Assembly (NCBI GenBank): GCA_034509425.1
Contig: JAVTVJ010011268.1
Coordinates: forward strand, 1 to 64,000
DNA from: Eopsaltria australis
Taxonomy: Eukaryota; Chordata; Aves; Passeriformes; Petroicidae
Length of the DNA: 64,000 nucleotides
Direction: 5' to 3'
Shown: positions 21,456 to 34,739 of the stretch, in pieces
Layout: each line of letters starts with the position of its first letter
How positions within the stretch are numbered: position 1 is the stretch's first letter
Notes under the pieces: generated by a model
The model's database searches: none
What the model was told of the DNA's origin: nothing
What the model saw: only the letters and a program-made list of their open reading frames with translations
Position numbers and translations under genes: made by a program

Positions 21456-22292
21456 TAGCGCCACCTAGGGCGGGAGGCTCAGTGCCTGCCGGGCTAGAGC
21501 CAGGTTGGGCAGGAGCTGCGCATGCGCCGCCTGCTGGGGGAGGAGTCGCCCGTCAGGCCACGGCCCTGGGGGCGGGGCCGCGGCCGCTATGCAAATGAGG
21601 CGGCCTTAGATGGGAAAAATGACCAAATATGGAAAAAGATGGCTGAAAATGGAGGAAAATGCGGTTTTTAGGGGGGAAAAGGGGGATCTGGGGGAAGTTT
21701 GGGGGGATTTGGGGAAAATTGGGGCAGTTCTTGGTCATTTTGGGGACTTTTTGGGGAAGTTTTGGGTCATTTTGGGTCTTTTGGAGGGCTTGGGGAAACA
21801 CTTGATGCAAATGATGGAAATGCGATTAATTAACGCTGATGGACTCTGCTTTTCATGCAAATGAAGTTTATTGCAAGGAATGAATAAGATCTAATTGAAT
21901 CACGCCTGTATTTATGCCAAAAAATGATGAATATTCACCGACTATACGCAAATGAGGTTGGAGTGTGGATGTTGGTGTTAGGCCACGCCCCTTTTGATTC
22001 AAACAAGGCCCCGTGCATCACTGGCTTGGCACGCCCTTATGCTAATCAGGACAAATATTGAGTCACCCAAAATCCCAATTTAAATCACCCCAAAATTCCA
22101 CTTCAATCCCCAAAACCGCTCAGGACACCCAAAAATCCCAAATTCACCCCAAAATTCACTTCAGGGCCCCTAAACCTCAGGATCCCAAATCCACCAAATG
22201 CACCCCACAATCCCCCATATATCTACCTGGGACCCCCATCATCCCCTACATTTCCCCCCAAAGCCCTCAGATCGCCTCAAAACCCACTGCGT
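21456..22292 (+). repeat. Unit 24, 837 bp, 2 subrepeats
   Basis: Anchor damaged (CCACCTAGGGCGGG). NRF1 site and GC box intact. Indel-rich at 22010-22230. Confidence 0.92.
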
Positions 22293-23142
22293 TAGCGCCA
22301 CCTAGTGGCCGGGAGGTCTAAGTGCCTGCCGGGCTAGAGCCAGGCCGAGCAGGAGCTGCGCATGCGCCGCCTGCTGGGGGAGGAGTCGCCCGTCAGGCCA
22401 CGCCCCTGGGGGCGGGGCCGCGGCCGCTATGCAAATGAGGCGGCCGTAGATGGGAAAAATGAGCAACTATGGAAAAGATGGCTGAAAATGGAGGAAAAAG
22501 CGGTTTTTAGGGGGGAAAAGGGGGATCTGGGGGCAGTTTGGGGGGATTTGGGGAAAATTGGGGCAGTTCTGGGTCATTTTGGGGACTTTTTGGGGAAGTT
22601 TTGGGTCATTTGGGTCTTTTGGAGGGCTTGGGGAAACACTTGATGCAAATGATGGAAATGCGATTAATTACCGCTGATGGACTCTGCTTTTCATGCAAAT
22701 GAAGTTTATTGCAAGGGAATGAATAAGATTTAATTGAATCACGCCTGTATTTATGCAAAAAAATGATGAATATTCACCGACTAGACGCAAATGAGGTTGG
22801 AGTGAGGCTGTTGGTGTTAGGCTACGCCCCTTTTGATTCAAACAAGGCCCCGTGATCACTGGCTGTGGCCACGCCCTTTATGCTAATCAGGGACAAACAT
22901 GGTCAGCCCAAAATCCCCATTAAATTCACCCCAAAATCCACTTCAGATCCCCCTAAACCGCTCAGGGACACCCCAAAATCCCCCAAATTCACCCCAAAAT
23001 CCACTTCAGGTGCCCCTAAACCCCTCAGGGATCCCCAAAATCCACCAAATTCACCCCACAATCCCCCATATTCTACCTGGGACCCCCATCATCCCCTACA
23101 TTTCCCCCCAAAGCCCTCAGATCGCCTCAAAACCCAATGCGT
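22293..23142 (+). repeat. Unit 25, 850 bp, 2 subrepeats
   Basis: All sites intact. GAGGCTGTTGG and GGCTACGCCCC variants near 22805-22830 weaken the first KLF-like box. Confidence 0.95.
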
Positions 23143-23993
23143 TAGCGCCACCTAGTGGCCGGGAGGTCTCAGTGCCTGCCGGGCTAGAGCCAGGCCGAGC
23201 AGGAGCTGCGCATGCGCCGCCTGCTGGGGGAGGAGTCGCCCGTCAGGCCACGGCCCTGGGGGCGGGGCCGCGGCCGCTATGCAAATGAGGCGGCCTTAGA
23301 GGGGAAAAATGAGCAAATATGGAAAAGATGGCTGAAAATGGAGGAAAATGCGGTTTTTAGGGGGGAAAAGGGGGATCTGGGGGCAGTTTGGGGGGATTTG
23401 GGGAAAATTGGGGCAGTTCTGGGTCATTTTGGGGACTTTTTGGGGAAGTTTTGGGTCATTTTGGGTCTTTTGGAGGGCTGGGGGAAACACTTGATGCACA
23501 TGATGGAAATGCGATTAATTAACGCTGATGGACTCTGCTTTTCATGCAAATGAAGTTTATTGCAAGGGAATGAATAAGATTTAATTGAATCACGCCTGTA
23601 TTTATGCAAAAAAAATGATGAATATTCACCGACTAGACGCAAATGAGGTTGGAGTGTGGATGTTGGTGTTAGGCCACGCCCCTTTTGATTCAAACAAGGC
23701 CCCGTGATCACTGGCTGTGGCCACGCCCTTTATGCTAATCAGGGACAAACATGGTCAGCCCAAAATCCCCATTAAATTCACCCCAAAATCCTGCTCAGAT
23801 CCCCATAAACCGCTCAGGGACACCCAAAATCCCCCAAATTCACCCCAAAATCCACTTCAGGTGCCCCTAAACCCCTCAGGGATCCCCAAAATCCACCAAT
23901 TTCACCCCACAATCCCCCATATTCTACCTGGGACCCCCATCATCCCCTACATTTCCCCCCAAAGCCCTCAGATCGCCTCAAAACCCACTGCGT
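23143..23993 (+). repeat. Unit 26, 851 bp, 2 subrepeats
   Basis: Octamer 2 mutated to ATGCACAT near 23495. Otherwise standard. Confidence 0.95.
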
Positions 23994-24834
23994 TAGCGCC
24001 ACCTAGTCGCCGGGAGGTCTCAGTGCCTGCCGGGCTAGAGCCAGGCCGAGCAGGAGCTGCGCATGCGCCGCCTGCTGGGGGAGGAGTCGCCCGTCAGGCC
24101 ACGCCCCTGGGGGCGGGGCCGCGGCCGCTATGCAAATGAGCGGCCTTAGATGGGAAAAATGACCAACTATCGAAAAGATGGCTGAAAATGGAGGAAAATG
24201 CGGTTTTTAGGGGGGAAAAGGGGGATCTGGGGGCAGTTTGGGGGGATTTGGGGAAAATTGGGGCAGTTCTGGGTCATTTTGGGGACTTCTTGGGGAAGTT
24301 TGGGTCATTTTGGGTCTTTTGGAGGGCTTGGGGAAACACTTGATGCAAATGATGGAAATGCGATTAATTAACGCTGATGGACTCTGCTTTTCATGCAAAT
24401 GAAGTTTATTGCAAGGGAATGAATAAGATTTAATTGAATCACGCCTGTAATTATGCAAAAAAATGATGAATATTCACCGACTAGACGCAAATGAGGTGGA
24501 GATGCTGAATGTTGGTGTAGGCCACGCCCCTTTTGATTCAAACAAGGCCCCGTTATCACGGGCTGTGCCACGCCCTTATGCTAATCAGGACAAATAGGCA
24601 GCCCAAAATCCCCCAAATTCACCCCAAAATCCACTTCAGATCTCCCTAAACCGCTCAGGGACACCCAAAGTCCCCCAAATTCACCCCAAAATGCACTTCA
24701 GATCTCCCTAAACCCCTCAGGGATCCCCAAAATCCACCAAATTCACCCCACAATTCCCCATATTCTACCTGGGACCCCCATCATCCCCTACATTTCCCGC
24801 CAAAGCCCTCAGATCGCCTCAAAACCCACTGCGT
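23994..24834 (+). repeat. Unit 27, 841 bp, 2 subrepeats
   Basis: CTCF-like core with one substitution (CTAGTCGCC). Irregular patch at 24490-24600. Confidence 0.94.
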
Positions 24835-25671
24835 TAGCGCCACCTAGTGGCCGGGAGATCTCAGTGCCTGCCGGGCTAGAGCCAGGCCGAGCAGGAGCTG
24901 CGCATGCGCCGCCTGCTGGGGGAGGAGTCGCCCGTCAGGCCACGCCCCTGGGGGCGGGGCCGCGGCCGCTATGCAAATGAGGCGGCCTTAGATGGAAAAA
25001 ATGAGCAACTATGGAAAAGATGGCTGAAAATGGAGGAAAATGCGGTTTTTAGGGGGGAAAGCGGGGATCTGGGGGCAGTTTGGGGGGATTTGGGGAAAAT
25101 TGGGGCAGTTCTGGGTCATTTTGGGGACTTTTGGGGAAGTTTTGGGTCATTTTGGTCTTTTGAGCGGCTGGGAAACACTTGATGCCAAATGATGAAATTG
25201 CGATTAATTACCGCCTGATGGACTCTGCTTTTCATGCAAAAATTATTGCAAGAATGAATAAATTTAATTGAATCACGCCGATTTATGCAAATAAATGATG
25301 AATATTCACCGACTAGACGCAAATGAGGTTGGAATGTGAATGTTGGTGTTAGGCCACGCCCCTTTTGATTCAAACAAGGCCCCGTGATCACTGGCTGTGG
25401 CCACGCCCTTTATGCTAATCAGGGACAAATATGGTCAGCCCAAAATCCCCATTAAATTCACCCCAAAATCCACTTCAGATCCCCCAAAACCGCTCAGGGA
25501 CCCCCAAAATCCCCCAAATTCACCCCAAAATCCACTTCAGGTGCCCCTAAACCCCTCAGGGATCCCCAAAATCCACCAAATTCACCCCACAATCCCCCAT
25601 ATTCTACCTGGACCCCATCATCCCCTACATTTCCCCCCAAAGCCCTCAGATTCGCCCAAAACCCACTGCGT
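24835..25671 (+). repeat. Unit 28, ~837 bp, 2 subrepeats
   Basis: Promoter-like module intact. Many small deletions at 25120-25290 affect octamers 2 and 3. Confidence 0.93.
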
Positions 25672-26509
25672 TAGAACGCCACGAGGCGGGAGGTCTTCAG
25701 GCCTGCCGGGTAGGCCAGCCGAGCAGAGCTGCGCAGCGCCCCTGCTGGGGAGGAGTCGCCCGTCATGCCACGCCCCTGGGGGCGGGGCCGCGGCCGCTAT
25801 GCAAATGAGGCGGCCTTAGATGGGAAAAATGAGCAAATATGGAAAAGATGGCTGAAAATGGAGGAAAATGCGGTTTTTAGGGGGGAAAAGGGGGATCTGG
25901 GGGCAGTCTGGGGGGATTTGGGGAAAATTGGGGCAGTTCTGGGTCATTTTGGGGACTTTTTGGGGAAGTTTTGGGTCATTTTGGGTCTTTTGGAGGGCTT
26001 GGGGAAACACTTGATGCAAATGATGGAAATGCGATTAATTAACGCTGATGGACTCTGCTTTTCATACAAATGAAGTTTATTGCAAGGGACTGAATAAGAT
26101 TTAATTGAATCACGCCTGTATTTATGCAAAAAAATGATGAATATTCACCGACTAGACGCAAATGAGGTTGGAGTGAGGATGTTGGTGTTAGGCCACGCCC
26201 CTTTTGATTCAAACAAGGCCCCGTGATCACTGGCTGTGGCCACGCCCTTTATGCTAATCAGGGAAAATATGGTCAGCGCAAAACCCCCCAAATTCACCCC
26301 AAAATCCTGCTCAGATCCTTCTAAACCCATCAGGGACCCCCCAAATCCCCCAAATTCACCCCAAAATCCACTTCAGGTGCCCCTAAACCCCTCAGGAATC
26401 CCCCAAATCCACCAAATTCACCCCACAATCCCCCATATTCTACCTGGGACCCCCATCATCCCCTACATTTCCCCCCAAAGCCCTCAGATCGCCTCAAAAC
26501 CCACTGCGT
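25672..26509 (+). repeat. Unit 29, ~838 bp, 2 subrepeats, degraded start
   Basis: Anchor and NRF1 palindrome destroyed within 25610-25760. GC box and octamer 1 survive. Octamer 3 is ATACAAAT. Confidence 0.9.
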
Positions 26510-27354
26510 TAGCGCCACCTAGTGGCCGGGAGGTCTCAGTGCCTGCCGGGCTAGAGCCAGGCCGAGCAGGAGCTGCGCATGCGCCGCCTGCTGGGGGAGG
26601 AGTCGCCCGTCATGCCACGCCCCTGGGGGCGGGGCCGAGGCCGCTATGCAAATGAGGCGGCCTTAGATGGAAAAATGAGCAAATATGGAAAAGATGGCTG
26701 AAAATGGAGGAAAATGCGGTTTTTAGGGGGGAAAAGGGGGATCTGGGGGCAGTTTGGGGGGATTTGGGGAAAATTGGGGCAGTTCTGGGTCATTTTGGGG
26801 ACTTTTTGGGGAAGTTTTAGGTCATTTTGGGTCTTTTGGAGGGCTTTGGGAAACACTTGATGCAAATGATGGAAATGCGATTAATTAACGCTGATGGACT
26901 CTGCTTTTCATGCAAATGAAGTTTATTGCAAGGGAATGAATAAGATTTATTGAATCACGCCTGTATTTATGCAAATAAATGATGAATATTCACCGACTAG
27001 ACGCAAATGAGGTTGGAGTGAGATTTTGGTGTTAGGCTACCGCCCCTTTGATTCAAACAAGGCCCGAGGATCCACTGGCTGTGGGCCACCCCTTTATGCT
27101 AATCAGGGACAAAAACATGTCAGCCAAAATCCCCCAAATTCACCCCAAAATCCACTTCAGATCCCCCTAAACCGCTCAGGGACACCCAAAATCCCCCAAA
27201 TTCAACCCAAAATCCACTTCAGGTGCCCCTAAACCCCTCAGGGATCCCCAAAATCCACCAAATTCACCCCACAATCCCCCATATTCTACCTGGGACCCCC
27301 ATCATCCCCTACATTCCCCCCAAAGCCCTCAGATCGCCTCAAAACCCACTGCGT
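26510..27354 (+). repeat. Unit 30, 845 bp, 2 subrepeats
   Basis: Last of the eight consecutive short units. GGGGCCGAGGCCGC removes the SacII and NotI sites. Irregular at 27020-27130. Confidence 0.94.
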
Positions 27355-28258
27355 TAGCGCCACCTAGTGGCCGGGAGGTCTCAGTGCCTGCCGGGCTAGA
27401 GCCAGGCCGAGCAGGAGCTGCGCATGCGCCGCCTGCTGGGGGAGGAGTCGCCTGTCAGGCCACGGCCCTGGGGCGGGGCCGCGGCCGCTATGCAAATGAG
27501 GCGGCCTTAGATGGGAAAAATGAGCAAATATGGAAAAGATGGCTGAAAATGGAGGAAAATGCGTTTTTAGGGGGGAAACGGGGGATCTGGGGGCAGTTTG
27601 GGGGGATTTGGGGAAAATTGGGGCAGTTCTGGGTCATTTTGGGGACTTTTTGGGGAAGTTTTGGGTCATTTTGAGTCTTTTGGAGGGCTTGGGGAACACT
27701 TGATGCAAATGATGGAAATGCGATTAATTAACGCTGATGGACTCTGCTTTTCATGCAAATGACGTTTATTGCAAGGGAATGAATAAGATTTAATTGAATC
27801 ACGCCTGTATTTATGCAAATAAATGAATATTCACCGACTATACGAAAATGAGGTTGGAGTGTGGATGTTGGTGCTAGGCCACGCCCCTTTTGATTCAAAC
27901 AAGACCCCGTGATCACTTGGAGTGGCCACGCCCTTTATGCCAATGAGGGACAAACATGGTCAGCCCAAAACCCTCCAAAATCACCCCAAAATCCTGCTCA
28001 GATCCTTCTAAACCCCTCAAGGACACCCAAAATCCCCCAAATTCACCCCAAAATCCACTTCAGATCTCCCTAAACCGCTCAGGGACACCCAAAATCCCCC
28101 AAATTCACCCCAAAATCCACTTCGGGTCCCCCGAAACACCTCAGGGATCCCCAAAATCCACCAAATTCACCCCACAATCCCCCCTATTCTACCTGGGACC
28201 CCCATCATCCCCTACATTTTCCCCCAAAGCCCTCAGATCGCCTCAAAACCCACTGCGT
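27355..28258 (+). repeat. Unit 31, 904 bp, 3 subrepeats
   Basis: GC box shortened by one G but intact. Near-octamer 5 reads ACGAAAAT and octamer 6 reads ATGCCAAT. Confidence 0.95.
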
Positions 28259-29164
28259 TAGCGCCACCTAGTGGCCGGGAGGTCTCAGTGCCTGCCGGGC
28301 TAGAGCCAGGCCGAGCCGAGCAGGAGCTGCGCATGCGCTGCTTGCTGGGGGAGGAGTCGCCCGTCAGGCCACGGCCCTGGGGGCGGGGCCGCGGCCGCTA
28401 TGCAAATGTGGCGGCCTTAGATGGGAAAAATGAGCAAATATGGAAAAGATGGCTGAAAATGGAGGAAAATGCGGTTTTTAGGGGGGAAACGGGGGATCTG
28501 GGGGCATTTTGGGGGAATTTGGGGAAAATTGGGGCAGTTCTGGGTCATTTTGGGGACTTTTTGGGGAAGTTTTGGGTCATTTTGGGTCTTTTGGAGGGCT
28601 TGGGGAAACACTTGATGCAAATGATGTAAATGCGATTGATTAACGCTGATGGACTCTGCTTTTCATGCAAATGAAGTTTATTGCAAGGAAATTAATAAGA
28701 TTTAATTGAATCACGCCTGTATTTATGCAAATAAATGATGAATATTCACCGACTATACGCAAATGAGGTTGGAGTGTGGATGTTGGTGTTAGGCCACGCC
28801 CCTTTTGATTCAAAGAAGGCCCCGTGATCACTGGGCGTGGCCACGCCCTTTATGCTAATGAGGGACAAACATGGTCAGCCCAAAACCCTCCAAAATCACC
28901 CCAAAATCCTGCTCAGATCCTTCTAAACCCCTCAAGGACACCCAAATTCACCCCAAAATCCACTTCAGATCCCCCTAAGACCCTCAGGGACACCCAAAAT
29001 TCCCCCAAATTCACCCCAAAATCCACTTCAGGTGCCCCGAAACCCCTCAGGGATCCCCAAAATCCACCAAATTCACCCCACAATCCCCCATATTCTACCT
29101 GGGACCCCCATCATCCCCTGCATTTCCCCTCAAAGCCCTCAGATCGCCTCAAAACCCACTGCGT
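28259..29164 (+). repeat. Unit 32, 906 bp, 3 subrepeats
   Basis: A 5-bp duplication (GAGCC) lies between the CTCF and NRF1-like sites near 28315. Octamer 1 has GTGG in place of GAGG after it. Confidence 0.95.
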
Positions 29165-30156
29165 TAGCGCCACCTAGTGGCCGGGAGGTCTCAGTGCCTG
29201 CCGGGCTAGAGCCAGGCCGAGCAGGAGCTGCGCATGCGCCGCCTGCTGGGGGAGGAGTCGCCCGTCAGGCCACGGCCCTGGGGGCGGGCCGCGGCCGCTA
29301 TGCAAATGAGGCGGCCTTAGATGGGAAAAATGAGCAAATATGGAAACGATGGCTGAAAATGGAGGAAAATGCGGTTTTTAGGGGGAAAAAGGGGGATCTG
29401 GGGGCAGTTTGGGGGGATTTGGGGAAAATTGGGGAAGTTTTGGGTCATTTTGGGTCTTTTGGAGGGCTTGGGGAAACACTTGATGCAAATGATGGAAATG
29501 CGATTAATTAACGCTGATGGACTCTGCTTTTCATGCAAATGAAGTTTATTGCAAGGGAATGAATAAGATTAATTGAATCACGCCTGTATTTATGCAAATA
29601 AATGATGAATATTCACCGACTAGACGCAAATGAGGTTGGAGTGTGGATGTTGGTGTTAGGCCACGCCCCTTTTGATTCAAACAAGGCCCCGTGATCACTG
29701 GCTGTGGCCACGCCCTTTATGCTAATGAGGGACAAATATGGTCAGCCCAAACCCCCAAATTCACCCCAAAATCCTGCTCAGATCCTCCTAAACCCCTCAG
29801 GGACCCCCAAAATCCCCAAATTCACCCCAAAATCCACTTCAGACCCTCTAAACCCTCAGGGACCCCAAAATCCCCCAAATTCACCCCAAAATCCACTTCA
29901 GATCCCTAAACCCCTCAGGGACCCCCAAAATCCCCCAAATTCACCCCAAAATCCACTTCAGATCCCCCTAAACCGCTCAGGGACACCCAAAATCCCCCAA
30001 ATTCACCCCAAAATCCACTTCAGGTGCCCCTAAACCCCTCAGGGATCCCCAAAATCCACCAAATTCACCCCACAATCCCCCATATTCTACCTGGGACCCC
30101 CATCATCCCCTACATTTCCCCCCAAAGCCCTCAGATCGCCTCAAAACCCACTGCGT
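29165..30156 (+). repeat. Unit 33, 992 bp, 5 subrepeats
   Basis: GC box lost one G (GGGGGCGGGCC). The G block is shortened by a deletion whose junction (TTGGGGAAG, near 29430) differs from that of the common short form. Confidence 0.95.
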
Positions 30157-31068
30157 TAGCGCCACCTAGTGGCCGGGAGGTCTCAGTGCCTGCCGGGCTA
30201 GAGCCAGGCCGAGCAGGAGCTGCGCATGCGCCGCCTGCTGGGGGAGGAGTCGCCCGTCAGGCCACGCCCCTGGGGGCGGGGCCGCGGCCGCTATGCAAAT
30301 GAGGCGGCCTTAGATGGGAAAAATGACCAAATATGGAAAAGATGGCTGAAAATGGAGGAAAATGCGGTTTTTAGGGGGGAAAATAGGGGATCTGGGGGCA
30401 GTTTGGGGGGATTTGGGGAAAATTGGGGCAGTTCTGGGTCATTTTGGGGACTTTTTGGGGAAGTTTTGGGTCATTTTGGGTCTTTTGGAGGGCTTGGGGA
30501 AACACTTGATGCAAATGATGGAAATGCGATTAATTAACGCTGATGGACTCTGCTTTTCATGCAAATGAAGTTTATTGCAAGGGAATGAATAAGATTTAAT
30601 TGAATCACGCCTGTATTTATGCAAATAAATGATGAATATTCACCGACTATACGCAAATGAGGTTGGAGTGTGGATGTTGGTGTTAGGCCACGCCCCTTTT
30701 GATTCAAAGAAGGCCCCGTGACCACTGGGCGTGGCCACGCCCTTTATGCTAATGAGGGACAAACATGGTCAGCCCAAAACCCTCCAAAATCACCCCAAAA
30801 TCCTGCTCAGATCCTTCTAAACCCCTCAAGGACACCCAAGATCCCCCAAATTCACCCCAAAATCCACTTCAGATCCCCCTAAGACCCTCAGGGACCCCCA
30901 AAATTCCCCCAAATTCACCCCAAAATCCACTTCAGGTGCCGCTAAACCCCTCAGGGATCCCCAAAATCCACCAAATTCACCCCACAATCCCCCATATTCT
31001 ACCTGGGATCCCCATCATCCCCTGCATTTCCCCCCAAAGCCCTCAGATCGCCTCAAAACCCACTGCGT
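30157..31068 (+). repeat. Unit 34, 912 bp, 3 subrepeats
   Basis: All sites intact. GTGACCACTGGGCG replaces the GTGATCAC palindrome, as in unit 47. Confidence 0.96.
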
Positions 31069-31977
31069 TAGCGCCACCTAGTGGCCGGGAGGTCTCAGTG
31101 TCTGCCGGGCTAGAGCCAGGCCGAGCAGGAGCTGCGCATGCGCCGCCTGCTGGGGGAGGAGTCGCCCGTCAGGCCACGGCCCTGGGGGCGGGGCCGCGGC
31201 CGCTATGCAAATGAGGCGGCCTTAGATGGGAAAAATGACAAATATGGAAAAGATGGCTGAAAATGGAGGAAAATGCGGTTTTTAGGGGGGAAAAGGGGGA
31301 TCTGGGGGCAGTTTGGGGGGATTTGGGGAAAATTGGGGCAGTTCTGGGTCATTTTGGGGACTTTTTGGGGAAGTTTTGGGTCATTTTGGGTCTTTTGGAG
31401 GGCTTGGGGAAACACTTGATGCAAATGATGGAAATGCGATTGAATTAACGCTGATGGACTCTGCTTTTCATGCAAATGAAGTTTATTGCAAGGGAATGAA
31501 TAAGATTTAATTGAATCACGCCTGTATTTATGCAAAAAATGATGAATATTCACCGACTATACGCAAATGAGGTTGGAGTGTGGATGTTGGTGTTAGGCCA
31601 CGCCCCTTTTGATTCAAACAAGGCCCCGTGATCACTGGCTGTGGCCACGCCCTTTATGCTAATCAGGGACAAATATGGTCAGCCCAAAACCCCCCAAATT
31701 CACCCCAAAATCCTGCTCAGATCCTTCTAAACCCCTCAGGGACCCCCAAAATCCCCCAAATTCACCCCAAAATCCACTTCAGATCCCCCTAAACCGCTCA
31801 GGGACACCCAAAATCCCCCAAATTCACCCCAAAATCCACTTCAGGTCCCCCGAAACCCCTCAGGGATCCCCAAAATCCACCAAATTCACCCCACAATCCC
31901 CCATATTCTACCTGGGACCCCCATCATCCCCTACATTTCCCCCCAAAGCGCTCAGATCGCCTCAAAACCCACTGCGT
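31069..31977 (+). repeat. Unit 35, 909 bp, 3 subrepeats
   Basis: All sites intact. TTGAATTAAC replaces TTAATTAAC. Confidence 0.96.
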
Positions 31978-32887
31978 TAGCGCCACCTAGTGGCCGGGAG
32001 GTCTCAGTGCCTGCCGGGCTAGAGCCAGGCCGAGCAGGAGCTGCGCATGCGCCGCCTGCTGGGGGAGGAGTCGCCCGTCAGGCCATGCCCCTGGGGGGGG
32101 GCCGCGGCCGCTATGTAAATGAGGCGGCCTTAGATGGGAAAAATGAGCAACTATGGAAAAGATGGCTGAAAATGGAGGAAAATGCGGTTTTTAGGGAGGA
32201 AAAGGGGGATCTGGGGGCAGTTTGGGTGGATTTGGGGAAAATTGGGGCAGTTCTGGGTCATTTTGGGGACTTTTTGGGGAAGTTTTGGGTCATTTTGGGT
32301 CTTTTGGAGGGCTTGGGGAAACACTTGATGCAAATGATGGAAATGCGATTAATTAACGCTGATGGACTCTTCTTTTCATGCAAATGAAGTTTATTGCAAG
32401 GAAATTAATAAGATTGAATTGAATCACGCCTGTATTTATGCAAATAAATGATGAATATTCACCGACTATACGCAAATGAGGTTGGAGTGTGGATGTTGGT
32501 GTTAGGCCACGCCCCTTTTGATTCAAACAAGGCCCCGTGATCACTGGGCGTGGCCACGCCCTTTATGCTAATGAGGGACAAACATGGTCAGCCCAAAACC
32601 CTCCAAAATCACCCCAAAATCCTGCTCAGATCCTTCTAAACCCCTCAAGGACACCCAAAATCGCCCAAATTCACCCCAAAATCCTGCTCAGATCCGTCTA
32701 AACTCCTCAAGGACCCCCAAAATCCCCCAAATTCACCCCAAAATCCACTTCAGGTGCCCCTAAACCCCTCAGGGATCCCCAAAATCCACCAAATTCACCC
32801 CACAATCCCCCATATTCTACCTGGGACCCCCATCATCCCCTACATTTCCCCCCAAAAGCCCTCAGATCGCCTCAAAACCCACTGCGT
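31978..32887 (+). repeat. Unit 36, 910 bp, 3 subrepeats
   Basis: GC box broken (GGGGGGGGCC, no C) and octamer 1 changed to ATGTAAAT near 32114. CTCF and NRF1-like sites intact. Confidence 0.95.
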
Positions 32888-33799
32888 TAGCGCCACCTAG
32901 TGGCCGGAAGGTCTCAGTGCCTGCCGGGCTAGAGCCAGGCCGAGCAGGAGCTGCGCATGCGCCGCCTGCTGGGGGAGGAGTCGCCCGTCAGGCCACGCCC
33001 CTGGGGGCGGGGCCGCGGCCGCTATGCAAGTGAGGCGGCCTTAGATGGGAAAAATGAGCAAATATGGAAAAGATGGCTGAAAATGGAGGAAAATGCGGTT
33101 TTTAGGGGGGAAATGGGGGATCTGGGGGCAGTTTGGGGGGATTTGGGGAAAATTGGGGCAGTTCTGGGTCATTTTGGGGACTTTTTGGGGAAGTTTTGGG
33201 TCATTTTGGGTCTTTTGGAGGGCTTGGGGAAACACTTGATGCAAATGATGGAAATGCGATTAATTAACGCTGATGGACTCTGCTGTTCATGCAAATGAAG
33301 TTTATTGCAAGGGAATGAATAAGATTTAATTGAATCACGCCTGTATTTATGCAAATAAATGATGAATATTCACCGACTATATACAAATGAGGTTGGAGTG
33401 TGGATGTTGGCGTTAGGCCACGCCCCTTTTGATTCAAACAAGGCCCCGTGATCACTGGCTGTGGCCACGCCCTTTATGCTAATGAGGGACAAACATGGTC
33501 AGCCCAAAATCCCCATTAAATTCACCCCAAAATCTTGCTCAGATCCGTCTAAACGCCTCAAGGACCCCCAAAATCCCCCAAATTCACCCCAAAATCCACT
33601 TCAGATCCCCCTAAACCCCTCAGGGATCCCCAAAATCCCCCAAATTCACCCCAAAATCCACTTCAGGTGCCCCTAAACCCCTCAGGGATCCCCAAAATCC
33701 ACCAAATTCACCCCACAATCCCCCATATTCTACCTGGGACCCCCATCATCCCCTACATTTCCCCCAAAAGCCCTCAGATCGCCTCAAAACCCACTGCGT
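32888..33799 (+). repeat. Unit 37, 912 bp, 3 subrepeats
   Basis: Octamer 1 is ATGCAAGT near 33024. Near-octamer 5 reads ATACAAAT. Confidence 0.95.
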
Positions 33800-34739
33800 T
33801 AGCGCCACCTAGTGGCCGGGAAGTCTCAGTGCCTGCCGGGCTAGAGCCAGGCCGAGTAGGAGCTGCGCATGCGCCGCCTGCTGGGGGAGGAGTCGCCCGT
33901 CAGGCCACGGCCCTGGGGGCGGGGCCGCGGCCGCTATGCAAATGAGGCGGCCTTAGATGGGAAAAATGACCAACTATGGAAAAGATGGCTGAAAATGGAG
34001 GAAATTGCGGTTTTTAGGGGGGAAAAGGGGGATCTGGGGGCAGTTTGGGGGGATTTGGGGAAAATTGGGGCAGTTCTGGGTCATTTTGGGTCTTTTGGAG
34101 GGCTTGGGGAAACATGATGCAAATGATGGAAAATGCGATTAATTAACGCTGATGGACTCTGCTTTTCATGCAAATGAAGTTTATTGCAAGGGAATTAATA
34201 AGATTTAATTGAATCACGCCTGTATTTATGCAAAAAAATGATGAATATTCACCGACTATACGAAAATGAGGTTGGAGTGTGGATGTTGGTGTTAGGCCAC
34301 GCCCCTTTTGATTCAAACAAGGCCCCGTGATCACTGGGTGTGGCCACGCCCTTTATGCTAATCAGGGACAAATATGGTCAGTCCAAAACCCCCCAACTTC
34401 ACCCAAAAATCCTGCTCAGATCCTTCTAAACCCCTCAGGGACCCCCAAAATCCCCCCAAATTCACCCCAAAATCCACTTCAGATCTCGCTAAACCGCTCA
34501 GGGACACACAAAATCCCCCAAATTCACCCCAAAATCCACTTCAGATCTCCCTAAACCGCTCAGGGACACACAAAATCCCTCAAATTCACCCAAAAATCCA
34601 CTTCAGGTGCCCCTAAACCCCTCAGGGATCCCCAAAATCCACCAAATTCACCCCACAATCCCCCATATTCTACCTGGGACCCCCATCATCCCCTACATTT
34701 CCCCCCAAAGCCCTCAGATCGCATCAAAACCCACTGCGT
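33800..34739 (+). repeat. Unit 38, 940 bp, 4 subrepeats
   Basis: Short G block near 34080, compensated by one extra subrepeat. Octamer 1 intact. Confidence 0.95.
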
